A stretch of DNA of 6,883 bases from an uncultured Clostridia bacterium (GTDB lineage: Bacteria; Bacillota; Clostridia; Christensenellales; UBA1242): contig CANQZB010000052.1 of assembly GCA_947628195.1 (NCBI GenBank), positions 1 to 6,883 on the forward strand. Direction: 5' to 3'. The notes under the pieces were generated by a model. The model saw nothing but the letters and a program-made list of their open reading frames with translations. It was not told the DNA's origin and ran no database searches. This document shows positions 1 through 6,883 of the stretch, piece by piece. Each line of letters starts with the position of its first letter. The first letter of the stretch is position 1. The position numbers and the translations under genes are program-made.

Positions 1-621
1 ACAATTATCTACTAATATATATGATTTGGGGCTAACTTTTTTTATTTCGCGGATGGCCTTTTCAATTTGGTTGATGTTTAATGCGTTTCTTAAAGAATAA
101 CCGCGTGAACGTTGAATATAAATTACTTTATAATTGTTTAAAGATATATCTTTTAAAATTGTTGGCATATCAAAGTCATTGTTCACTAAATCAATTTCAT
201 TATAATTTATTCCATAATCTTTTAGCGAGCCAACATCTTTGCCTTCTACGCCATAAATAACATTTTTTAATGTGTCGTAAGGGGTGCCGGAAATGCAAAG
301 CATACTATCATTTGGGCGAAGAATGCCCAATAAACTTTGGCTTATTGCCTCTGTACCACAACTTATTAACGGGCTAACAAACGCACATTCAGTGTTAAAA
401 ATGCGGGCAAACACTTCGCATAGTTTTGCTTTGCCAATGTCATTGTGGCCGTATCCGGTGCTTCCAATAAAATGGCGTGCCTCTACTCCACTTTCATTAA
501 ATGCGTTTAACACTTTTAATTGATTTTTAAATTCAATATCTTCAATTTCTTTAAATGAGTTTTGGGCTCCTTCTTCACACTCATTTAAAAATTTTAAGGT
601 TTTTTCATTAATCTTAATCAT
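1..621 (-). CDS. PLP-dependent methionine gamma-lyase family protein ('aluminium resistance', YnbB-like), 3' end outside the window
   Basis: I translated this frame by hand: it opens with ATG at 621-619 and runs 207 codons to the window edge without a stop. It matches the Met_gamma_lyase/aluminium-resistance family (B. subtilis YnbB type), which are fold-type I PLP enzymes related to cystathionine beta-lyase. Their physiological substrate is not settled. Landmarks are HFIGSTGYGHNDIG (residues 50-63), a GT motif at 89-90 where PLP phosphate binding is expected, SGTPYDTL just after it, QRSRGY at 170-175 and LVDNC at 203-207, which contains the Asp expected to hold the PLP pyridine nitrogen. The catalytic lysine should lie beyond the window. 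The start is supported by an AGAGGAG ribosome binding site 7 nt upstream. The start codon lies inside the end of miaA (8-nt overlap), so translation is probably coupled. Some usually conserved positions differ: SCGTEA replaces the family's usual SGTHA. Family assignment is firm; substrate is unknown. Confidence 0.9.
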   Translation of the reverse strand, partial: MIKINEKTLKFLNECEEGAQNSFKEIEDIEFKNQLKVLNAFNESGVEARHFIGSTGYGHNDIGKAKLCEVFARIFNTECAFVSPLISCGTEAISQSLLGILRPNDSMLCISGTPYDTLKNVIYGVEGKDVGSLKDYGINYNEIDLVNNDFDMPTILKDISLNNYKVIYIQRSRGYSLRNALNINQIEKAIREIKKVSPKSYILVDNC

Positions 622-1504
622 TTAAGAACTCCTCTATTAACTTTTTGGCCTGGTTTATATTGCACAATTCTATGTTAGGAATGGTTTTTAGAAAGGTTAA
701 TTGCCTTTTACAATAGTTTCGGGTGTGTTGTTTTATTAAATTAATGGTTGTATCTCTGTCAGTTTTGCCCTCGAAATAATCAAACAGTTCTTTGTAGCCT
801 ATAGAATTCATAGATTGGAATTCCCTTTTTGCTCCGTTTTTAATTAAATTAGAAACTTCTTCAAACAAGCCATTTTTAACCATTTCATCAACACGAAAAT
901 TAATTTTGCTATATATTGTGTCCCTATCTTCCACAACACCAACAGCTAGATAGTCATAATTTGCTAAAATGCTTTGATTTTTAGCCGGTTTTATCGATTC
1001 ATTTTCAAGTTCTATATATCTAATAACTCGTTTTAAATTGTTTTTGTGAACAGTTTTAGCCTTATCTGGATTAAGTTCGTACAAGATATTCCATACAAAT
1101 TCGTTACCTTTTTCCACTGCCAGTTGTTGATAATACTCTCTTTTTTGCAAATCTGCACAGTTCCCAAGGCTGTATCCATCAATTAAGGCTTTAATATACA
1201 AGCCTGTTCCGCCCACAATAATAGGTGTTTTATTTTTATTAAACACACAAGATATGGCGTTTTTGCAATCGTCAATGAAATTGCTTACATTATAAGTTTC
1301 GTTAAAATTTTTAATGTCTATTAAATGATGAGGAATAGTTTTTCGCATTTCGTGGCTTTCTTTTGCACTGCCTATATCAAGCCCGCGATAAATTTGTACG
1401 CTATCGGCCGAAATAATTTCGCCGTTATACTTTTTGGCGATTTCTATTGCCAGATTGCTTTTGCCAGAGCAAGTTAAGCCAGTTATAATTACAATTTTAC
1501 TCAT
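614..1504 (-). CDS. miaA: tRNA dimethylallyltransferase MiaA (tRNA A37 isopentenyltransferase)
   Basis: MiaA transfers the dimethylallyl group of DMAPP to N6 of A37 in tRNAs that read UNN codons, giving i6A37, the substrate of MiaB. It is cytosolic. The 296-aa product shows the P-loop GLTCSGKS (residues 9-16), the ADSVQIYRGLDIG segment (33-45) with the catalytic Asp34, VGGTGLYIKALIDG (97-110), RVIRYIE in the middle, IGYKEL, and the C-terminal TRNYCKRQLTFLK element used in tRNA binding. The length is close to the usual 300-315 aa. The ATG overlaps the mutL stop by 4 nt (ATGA). No strong ribosome binding site precedes it, only a weak AAAAGAA 4 nt upstream, so expression probably depends on coupling to mutL. 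Leu10 and Cys12 in the P-loop (family usually GPTASGKT) are mild variations and the nucleotide-binding residues are kept. In many Bacilli and Clostridia hfq follows miaA; here the YnbB-like gene follows directly. Confidence 0.97.
   Translation of the reverse strand: MSKIVIITGLTCSGKSNLAIEIAKKYNGEIISADSVQIYRGLDIGSAKESHEMRKTIPHHLIDIKNFNETYNVSNFIDDCKNAISCVFNKNKTPIIVGGTGLYIKALIDGYSLGNCADLQKREYYQQLAVEKGNEFVWNILYELNPDKAKTVHKNNLKRVIRYIELENESIKPAKNQSILANYDYLAVGVVEDRDTIYSKINFRVDEMVKNGLFEEVSNLIKNGAKREFQSMNSIGYKELFDYFEGKTDRDTTINLIKQHTRNYCKRQLTFLKTIPNIELCNINQAKKLIEEFLND
629..635 (-). promoter_or_regulatory. Ribosome binding site of the YnbB-like gene
   Basis: The minus strand reads AGAGGAG, then the 7-nt spacer TTCTTAA, then ATG at 621. 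This is a strong Shine-Dalgarno sequence embedded in the last codons of miaA. It fixes the start of the downstream gene within miaA and argues that this gene is translated in its own right as well as by coupling. Confidence 0.8.
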
Positions 1505-3336
1505 ACTATTCTTTTAAACCATTTTTCTATTTGAGATTTTGGTATTACTGTTAAAACAGGCCTTCCATGTGGGCATAAAAGCACAGGATTTTTGTCATCT
1601 AGGTGTTTTAAAAGCTCTTTAATCTCCATATCTGATAATTTCATTCCAGATTTTACACTGCTTTTGCAAGCCTTTTGCATTAAATAATGTTTAATTTCAT
1701 TGTTCATAGACGGCTTTAATATTTTCATATCGTGTATTAAATCATCTACAAAGTTCTTTAAATTTATATCTTTAAGTTGCAAAGGGATGGAATTAATTAT
1801 TATTCTATTATCTCCAAAATCATCAACATCAAAGCCTAGATTTTCAAGTTCTGGCTTTAAACCTAAAATGTAATTAATTTCAATATCGGATAGTTTTTGT
1901 ACGTAAGGAACTAATAAGTCTTGTATCACAACGTCCCTATTCTCCACCATCTGGGTAAATTTATCATAGTTTAAGCGTTCGTGGCCTGCGTGAAAATCTA
2001 GAATAATTAAATTTTCGCCTCGTTCTATTAGAACGAACTCGTTAAACAACTCACCTATTATTTTAAAATCAACAAAATTTTCAACTGGTTTGTAAGGTGC
2101 ACTAACATCTTTAATCTCCGGTTCTTCAATTTTAGAAGGTTGTTGCTGATTTTCGGTAGAATTAGATGTTTCAGATTTTAAATCGAACATTGTAATAGGC
2201 GAAAAAGATGTTTGCTTTAAGCTTATGGTTTTAAAATCTTGATTTGTAGAATTTGGTTCAATTTTTATTTCTTTTAATGAATCTATATCGGTTTTAATTA
2301 AACTTTCGTTTGCAGTCTGCTCGCTTTCGTTAATTTGCTGTGCTTGCGGGTTAAGTTGCTTAAAAATGGCCGATTTTATTGCGGAAAATACTAAATCATA
2401 AATTTGGCTTGGGTTTGCAAATTTAACATTGAGTTTATTTGGGTGAACATTTACATCAACATCAACATTTGGCATTTGTATGTTTAAAACGTAAAATGGG
2501 AATTGCCTTGTCATTAAATAGTCTTCAAACGCCATATACACGGCTTTGGAAACAATTTCATCAATTACATATCTATTATTAATAATAAGTGTTTGATAAG
2601 TTGTGTTGGGCTTGCTAAACCCAATTTTTGACACATATCCGGATAGTTTAATGCCTTTAAATTCCCTTTCAACATAAACAATATTTTGAATAGTTTCTAG
2701 CCCATATACACTTTCTGTTGCGTTTAAAAGTCCAGACCCATTTGTGTTGTAAACAGTTTTATCGTCAACCACATATTTAATTTGAAGGGTTGGATGAGCA
2801 AGAATATATCTTGAAACAATATTGGTGATTTGTGCCTCTTCCTGCTTTGGCTTTTTTAAAAATTTTCTTCTTGCTGGCGTATTGAAAAACAAGTTGTTAA
2901 CCTCAATTCTAGTGCCGTTTTCACTAACAGAGGCCGAAACACTGCCAAATTTGCCACCGTTAACTTCTAGCGAATAAGCGCATTCTGAATTTGCGGTTTT
3001 TGTTAATATAGAGGTTTGGCTTACATTAGAGATGCTTGCCAAAGCTTCACCTCTAAAGCCAAGTGTGGTTATATTGTCTAAATCTTCAACATTTTTAATT
3101 TTGCTTGTTGCGTGAGGTAAAAAGGCTGTTACAATATCATCCTGTTCAATGCCTTTGCCGTTATCTTTAACTATAATTTGGTCAATTCCACCATTTTTTA
3201 TTTCTATTTGTAGTTTAGTTGCTCCGGCATCGAGTGAGTTATCCAACAACTCCTTAACGATTGAAAAAGGACTTTCTACCACTTCACCTGCAGAAATTCG
3301 GTTAATAATGTAACTATCCAAAATGTTAATTGCCAT
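1501..3336 (-). CDS. mutL: DNA mismatch repair protein MutL (endonuclease type)
   Basis: MutL is the ATP-driven mediator that couples MutS mismatch recognition to strand removal; in bacteria without MutH it also nicks the DNA. The 611-aa protein begins with a GHKL ATPase: KELLDNSLDAGA (28-39, catalytic Glu29), DNGKG (58-62), HATSK (75-79) and GFRGEA (93-98), then TPARRKFLK and the second fold with VDVNVHPNK. A low-complexity Gln/Asn/Ser/Glu-rich linker (about 335-420) joins it to the C-terminal dimerisation/nuclease domain. That domain carries DFHAGHERLNYD (447-458), ACKSSVKSG (556-564), CPHGRP (588-593) and a terminal FKR (607-609), the metal-site elements of nicking MutLs. QDLLVP (472-477) resembles the clamp-binding loop QEMIVP of B. 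subtilis MutL. The first nuclease motif differs from the consensus DQHA(X)2E(X)4E at two places: Gln to Phe448 and the final Glu to Asp458. The start is one base after the mutS stop, with only a distant AAAGGA upstream. Confidence 0.97.
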   Translation of the reverse strand: MAINILDSYIINRISAGEVVESPFSIVKELLDNSLDAGATKLQIEIKNGGIDQIIVKDNGKGIEQDDIVTAFLPHATSKIKNVEDLDNITTLGFRGEALASISNVSQTSILTKTANSECAYSLEVNGGKFGSVSASVSENGTRIEVNNLFFNTPARRKFLKKPKQEEAQITNIVSRYILAHPTLQIKYVVDDKTVYNTNGSGLLNATESVYGLETIQNIVYVEREFKGIKLSGYVSKIGFSKPNTTYQTLIINNRYVIDEIVSKAVYMAFEDYLMTRQFPFYVLNIQMPNVDVDVNVHPNKLNVKFANPSQIYDLVFSAIKSAIFKQLNPQAQQINESEQTANESLIKTDIDSLKEIKIEPNSTNQDFKTISLKQTSFSPITMFDLKSETSNSTENQQQPSKIEEPEIKDVSAPYKPVENFVDFKIIGELFNEFVLIERGENLIILDFHAGHERLNYDKFTQMVENRDVVIQDLLVPYVQKLSDIEINYILGLKPELENLGFDVDDFGDNRIIINSIPLQLKDINLKNFVDDLIHDMKILKPSMNNEIKHYLMQKACKSSVKSGMKLSDMEIKELLKHLDDKNPVLLCPHGRPVLTVIPKSQIEKWFKRIV

Positions 3337-3337
3337 A

Positions 3338-5887
3338 TTATTTAATTAATTCCTTTAAATGTTTTAATGTGTCAAAGGCGGATAATGGCGAAATGTTATT
3401 TAAATCGATTTCTTTTAAAATGTTTGTTATTTCATTATCCTTTTGTTGACCGCTTTCAATTTTTTCATTTTCTAATTCTTTAATTAGTTGTTTTGCCCTT
3501 TCAATAACATTATTTGGCAAACCCGCAAGGCTTGCAACCTCTATGCCATAACTTCTTGTTGCACTGCCCCGCATAATTTTGCGCAAAAATACTAATTTGC
3601 CACCTATTTCTTTTATGGAAATGCAATAATTTTTAACGCCATCGTACTTGCCCTCTAACTGCATTAGTTCGTGATAGTGCGTTGCAAAAAGCGTTTTTGC
3701 ATTTAAGTTTTTAGATAAATATTCCACCACTGCCCAGGCAATTGAAAGGCCATCAAATGTTGAAGTGCCCCTGCCCACTTCGTCCAAAATTATTAGGCTG
3801 TTGTTCGTGCAAAAATTTAATATATTGGCAACTTCAATCATTTCAACCATAAAGGTGGATTGCCCAACAGCCAAATCATCACTTGCCCCAATTCTTGTAA
3901 AAATTCTGTCCACTATGCAAATATCGGCCTGTTCTGCCGGAACAAAACTTCCCATATGCGCAAGATATGTAATTAAGGCCACTTGGCGCATAAATGTAGA
4001 TTTACCTGCCATATTAGGGCCGGTTAAAATGATTGTGCGCTGGTCATTGTCATTTAATAAGCAATCATTAGGAATAAAATCTGTTTTGTTAATTTTTTCA
4101 ACAACGGGGTGCCTACCCGCAATTATTTTTATTTGCTTGTTATCGTTAATTGTTGGCTTTACATAATTGTTTTCTACCGCAACTGTTGCCAACGAACATA
4201 TACAGTCAGTTTGAGATAAAGCGGTTGCCACCATTTGTAAAGTGTCCGTGTTAGATAAAAGTTGGGCTTTTAATTCGTCAAATATCTTTTCTTCCAATTT
4301 TAAAGCATTATCATGGCTAGTTAGCACATTTTCTTCAAACTTTTTCAGTTCTTCTGTAATATAACGCTCGTTATTAGAAACTGTTTGTTTGCGTATGTAA
4401 GTGAAAGGAACAAGGTCAGAATATTGCTTATTAACTTCGATGTAATACCCAAAAACTTTGTTGTAGCCTATTTTAAGATTTTTTATGCCAGTTTTTTCAC
4501 GTTCAACAGATTGCATTTTTAAAATAAAATCTACAGCGTTTTGTTTTAAATTTCTAAAATTATCCAGTTGCTCATTAAAACCATCTTTAATGTAGCCACC
4601 ATCTTTAAGAAGTGCGGGCGGATTTTCAGTGATTGTTGCCAAAATTAAATTGGCTATGTTAGAAGTATCCACCAATTCGTCAGCCAAATTTATTAAATTT
4701 GAATTGCCGGTTTGCATTAAAATTGATTTAATTGCAGGGGTTTGATTTAAAGAATAAGCCAAAGCAATGCAGTCTTTTGGCGTTAAATTGCCATAAGAGA
4801 TTTTGCCAACTATCCTTTCAATATCTTGCACATGAGATAGTGCCTCAACAAGCGACAAGCGCAATAAAGAGTTGGAATATAGGCTATCAACCATATCCAA
4901 TCTTGCATTAATAAGGTTTTTGTTTTGTAGAGGTTGCCTTATCCAACTGCGCAAAAGCCTACTTCCGCCATTTGTATTAGTTTTATCTAGCACCCAAAGT
5001 AAACTTCCGTGTTTTGAGCCATCCCTCATTGTTTGCTCTATTTCCAAATTGCGCCTTGTGTTAGTATCAACATACATGAACTGGCCATCCTTAATTAAGT
5101 TTGGCAATTTTAAGTGTTTAAGTTCACGTTTTTGCGTTTCATAAAAATATTCTAGTAGTGCCCCCACAGCTATAACACAATTTGTTGTGTTAAAATCGAA
5201 ACCTTTTGTTGATGTAATATTAAATTGCTTGCAAATGTTCTTCTCTGCGTTGGAATAATTAAATGCCCACTCGGTGTAAGCATTTAATTTGTACCCGTTG
5301 TTTTGACAACATGGCAATTCACTACTTAGTTCAAGCATCTCGCTGTTGCAAATAATTTCACTTGGATTAACCCTGACAATTTGGTCGTTAATATAACTTG
5401 CAAAGCCTTCGCCGGTGTACTCACCAACATTTAATTCCCCTGTTGATAAATCGCTATAAGCATAAGATATTGTATGTTTATTTTTGTAAATACACATTAT
5501 ATATGTATTGCATTGCTCATTTAGCATGGAACTATCTATAACCGTGCCCGGGGTTATTATTCTAACAACTTCGCGTTGCATTACTTTATCTACGAATCTG
5601 TCTGTTTGTTCGCATATGGCCACTTTGTAACCTTTTTCTAGTAATTTTTGGGCATATCCCTCATAGGCGTGAAAAGGAACACCGCACATTGGTGCGCGTT
5701 CTTCAATTCCGCAATCTTTACCCGTTAAAGTTAAATCCAATTCTTTGCTGGCAACAATGGCGTCATCGTAGAACATTTCATAAAAATCGCCTAACCTATA
5801 AAACAGGATACAATCTTTATATTGTTCTTTGGTGGCTAAATATTGCCTCATCATAGCAGATGGTTGCTGATTAACTTCATTCTTCAT
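3338..5887 (-). CDS. mutS: DNA mismatch repair protein MutS
   Basis: MutS scans DNA as a dimer, binds mismatches and small loops, and on ATP exchange becomes a sliding clamp that recruits MutL. The 849-aa length is typical of MutS1. The mismatch-reading domain holds LFYRLGDFYEMF (28-39) with the wedge residues Phe35-Tyr-Glu37. It is followed by VAICEQ and REVVRIITPGTVID, then a connector domain, the lever core (GGSRLLRSWIRQPL) and a clamp insertion (FGYYIEVNK, ERYITEELK). The ATPase has the Walker A GPNMAGKST (623-631), the signature STFMVEM, the Walker B ILDEVGRGTSTFDG with Asp702-Glu703, the H-loop ATHYHEL, and SYGIEVASLAGLP leading to the helix-turn-helix dimerisation region. The start fits the family (MMRQYL shortly after Met1) and has a CAGGAG site 7 nt upstream. 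It overlaps the miaB stop by 4 nt. The C-terminal tail lacks an evident QLSLF-type clamp motif. All catalytic motifs look intact. Confidence 0.98.
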   Translation of the reverse strand: MKNEVNQQPSAMMRQYLATKEQYKDCILFYRLGDFYEMFYDDAIVASKELDLTLTGKDCGIEERAPMCGVPFHAYEGYAQKLLEKGYKVAICEQTDRFVDKVMQREVVRIITPGTVIDSSMLNEQCNTYIMCIYKNKHTISYAYSDLSTGELNVGEYTGEGFASYINDQIVRVNPSEIICNSEMLELSSELPCCQNNGYKLNAYTEWAFNYSNAEKNICKQFNITSTKGFDFNTTNCVIAVGALLEYFYETQKRELKHLKLPNLIKDGQFMYVDTNTRRNLEIEQTMRDGSKHGSLLWVLDKTNTNGGSRLLRSWIRQPLQNKNLINARLDMVDSLYSNSLLRLSLVEALSHVQDIERIVGKISYGNLTPKDCIALAYSLNQTPAIKSILMQTGNSNLINLADELVDTSNIANLILATITENPPALLKDGGYIKDGFNEQLDNFRNLKQNAVDFILKMQSVEREKTGIKNLKIGYNKVFGYYIEVNKQYSDLVPFTYIRKQTVSNNERYITEELKKFEENVLTSHDNALKLEEKIFDELKAQLLSNTDTLQMVATALSQTDCICSLATVAVENNYVKPTINDNKQIKIIAGRHPVVEKINKTDFIPNDCLLNDNDQRTIILTGPNMAGKSTFMRQVALITYLAHMGSFVPAEQADICIVDRIFTRIGASDDLAVGQSTFMVEMIEVANILNFCTNNSLIILDEVGRGTSTFDGLSIAWAVVEYLSKNLNAKTLFATHYHELMQLEGKYDGVKNYCISIKEIGGKLVFLRKIMRGSATRSYGIEVASLAGLPNNVIERAKQLIKELENEKIESGQQKDNEITNILKEIDLNNISPLSAFDTLKHLKELIK
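3351..3356 (-). promoter_or_regulatory. Weak, distant ribosome binding site of mutL
   Basis: The minus strand reads AAAGGA followed by a 14-nt A/T-only spacer before the mutL ATG at 3336. That spacing is longer than the usual 5-9 nt, so direct initiation may be inefficient. The mutS stop lies one base before the mutL ATG (TAA-T-ATG), which suggests that ribosomes finishing mutS reinitiate on mutL. The homology of the MutL N-terminus (start about 16 residues before AGEVVE) supports this ATG. Confidence 0.45.
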
Positions 5888-6883
5888 TTGATTACTCCTG
5901 ACAATTTATGATTTCTAATTCCTTCTATTTTAACATCTGCAAAATAATTTTGGTTAACGAATTTATAGGTAGGCAGATAAATCTCTCGCCCGCCGTCTGT
6001 TAACCCTACCGCAACACCATTAATGAATTTGATTAAACAATTATAGGTTTTATTAAACTGCTTTTTAATTTGTTCTTTTTGTATTATTTTTTGTAAGCGA
6101 ATAAGCTTGTTTACCCTAACATTTTTGGTTTTTTCATCAATCTGATCTTCGTAATTAGCGGCTGGCGTTCCCGTGCGTTTTGAATACATAAATGCAAAAA
6201 CTTGATCATATTTTACATGTTTTAAAAGTTTAACAGTTTTGTTAAAATCCTTTTCCGTCTCACCCGGAAAACCTACAATAATGTCGGTTGAAAGAGAAAT
6301 GTTAGGAATGGCAAACTTTAATTTCCTTATTATTCTATTATATTGCCTAATATCGTAATGGCGGTTCATGCGTTTAAGCACAGCACTGCTACCCGATTGC
6401 ACTGGCAAATGAAGGGCCTTGGCAATTTTAGGTTCTTTTTTCATAACCTTTATAACATCATCGCCAAAGTCCATAGGGTGCGAAGTCATAAATTTAATTT
6501 TAAAATCCCCTTCTATAGTGCACAAATATGTTAAAAGTTCACTGAAAGAAGTTTTTTCGGCTAAATCTTTTCCATACGAATTAACGTTTTGTCCCAATAA
6601 TGTTATATATTTGTAACCTTTGTTTTGAACTAAATCTTTAACTTCGGCATAAATTGCTTGCGGGCTACGGCTTTGTTCACGCCCCCTTACATAAGGCACA
6701 ATGCAATATGTGCAGAACTTGTTGCACCCATATATTATGTTAACATAGGCGTTTGTTAAATCATCCCTAACGCAAGTGTCAGTATCCATATCTGCAATAG
6801 GCTTATCCAATATATCAACAATGCGCTTTTTTGTAACTGCAAAATTGTTTAAATATTGCGCTATTGCGTTGATATTATGTGTG
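5884..6883 (-). CDS. miaB: tRNA-2-methylthio-N6-dimethylallyladenosine synthase MiaB, 5' end outside the window
   Basis: MiaB is a radical SAM enzyme with two iron-sulfur clusters that adds a methylthio group to C2 of i6A37, completing ms2i6A37 on the product of MiaA. The frame is open to the right edge. The codons before the TTG at 6810-6808 still read as MiaB (THNINAIAQYLNNF, 6882-6841), so that TTG is not the start; the N-terminal UPF0004 domain and the true start are outside. Visible are the radical SAM motif GCNKFCTYC (Cys codons at 6726-6724, 6714-6712 and 6705-6703), VPYVRGREQSR, LLGQNVNSYG, SHPMDF, LHLPVQSGS, STDIIVGFPGETEKDF and AFMYSKRTGTPAA. The last ~60 residues form the TRAM RNA-binding domain (NCLIKFINGVAVGLTDGGRE onward). 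The stop TGA overlaps the mutS ATG by 4 nt. The LHLPVQSGS and YSKRTGTPAA wording, plus the neighbourhood, favour MiaB over the related MtaB or RimO. Confidence 0.96.
   Translation of the reverse strand, partial: THNINAIAQYLNNFAVTKKRIVDILDKPIADMDTDTCVRDDLTNAYVNIIYGCNKFCTYCIVPYVRGREQSRSPQAIYAEVKDLVQNKGYKYITLLGQNVNSYGKDLAEKTSFSELLTYLCTIEGDFKIKFMTSHPMDFGDDVIKVMKKEPKIAKALHLPVQSGSSAVLKRMNRHYDIRQYNRIIRKLKFAIPNISLSTDIIVGFPGETEKDFNKTVKLLKHVKYDQVFAFMYSKRTGTPAANYEDQIDEKTKNVRVNKLIRLQKIIQKEQIKKQFNKTYNCLIKFINGVAVGLTDGGREIYLPTYKFVNQNYFADVKIEGIRNHKLSGVIK
5895..5900 (-). promoter_or_regulatory. Ribosome binding site of mutS
   Basis: The minus strand reads CAGGAG, then the 7-nt spacer TAATCAA, then the mutS ATG at 5887. 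This is a near-ideal Shine-Dalgarno sequence lying within the last codons of miaB. It confirms the mutS start and shows that mutS does not rely only on coupling to miaB. Confidence 0.8.

Noticed and set aside
37..43. Run of seven T (A7 on the coding strand) as a phase-variation tract
   Set aside because: It encodes Lys-Lys within a conserved reading frame, and runs of six to seven A/T are common in such AT-rich DNA. Nothing suggests programmed slippage.
284..523. 79-codon plus-strand open frame
   Set aside because: It lies entirely opposite the YnbB-like gene, whose minus-strand translation carries clear family motifs. The plus-strand product has no recognisable domain.
3765..4166. 133-codon plus-strand open frame opposite the MutS ATPase domain
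   Set aside because: It is antisense to the highly conserved Walker A/B region of mutS, which constrains the complementary strand and leaves stops rare. No domain is recognisable.
4872..5144. 90-codon plus-strand open frame opposite the mutS core
   Set aside because: It is fully antisense to a conserved mutS segment and has no recognisable product or separate context.
6343..6616. Two overlapping short plus-strand open frames opposite miaB
   Set aside because: Both are antisense to conserved radical SAM coding sequence and overlap each other in different frames, as expected of chance open frames.
6808..6810. TTG as the start of miaB
   Set aside because: The same frame stays open to the window edge and the upstream codons encode conserved MiaB sequence (THNI...), so this codon is an internal leucine.
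1..6883. Mobile element, CRISPR array, RNA gene or new defence system
   Set aside because: All sequence is accounted for by five conserved housekeeping-type genes with no intergenic space. I saw no direct-repeat array, inverted terminal repeats, tRNA-like fold or unexplained coding segment.

Overview
This window is wall-to-wall coding. It holds one minus-strand gene cluster whose reading order (right to left) is miaB (5' end missing) – mutS – mutL – miaA – a PLP-dependent enzyme of the methionine gamma-lyase/'aluminium resistance' (YnbB) family (3' end missing). There is no intergenic stretch of any size. The junctions are a 4-nt ATGA overlap (miaB/mutS), a 1-nt gap (mutS/mutL), a 4-nt ATGA overlap (mutL/miaA) and an 8-nt overlap (miaA/ynbB), so the five genes look like one translationally coupled operon. 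Its promoter and terminator lie outside the window.

The gene order, the strong AT bias (by eye about one third G+C, with A/T-ending codons dominating) and AGGAG-type ribosome binding sites point to a low-GC Gram-positive bacterium, most likely an anaerobic member of the Clostridia or a relative. UGA is used as a stop (miaB and mutL) and tryptophan is encoded by UGG, so the standard bacterial code applies and a mycoplasma-type code is excluded. No finer placement can be made from these genes alone.

Region by region (minus strand): 6883-5884 is the radical SAM methylthiotransferase MiaB, without its N-terminal domain. 5887-3338 is the complete mismatch sensor MutS (849 aa). 3336-1501 is the complete MutL (611 aa), with the endonuclease-type C-terminal half expected in bacteria without MutH. 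1504-614 is the complete tRNA dimethylallyltransferase MiaA (296 aa). 621-1 is the first 207 codons of the YnbB-like enzyme.

Functionally the cluster combines two systems. MutS and MutL carry out DNA mismatch repair. MiaA and MiaB act in sequence on A37 of UNN-reading tRNAs (i6A, then ms2i6A), which supports codon-anticodon pairing and frame maintenance. The window is ordinary conserved chromosomal housekeeping DNA. I found no mobile element, CRISPR array, RNA gene or new defence system. The points worth a second look are small: no hfq between miaA and the ynbB-like gene, substitutions in the MutL nuclease motif, a MutS C-terminal tail without an obvious clamp-binding motif, and unusual residues in the putative PLP pocket of the YnbB-like protein.
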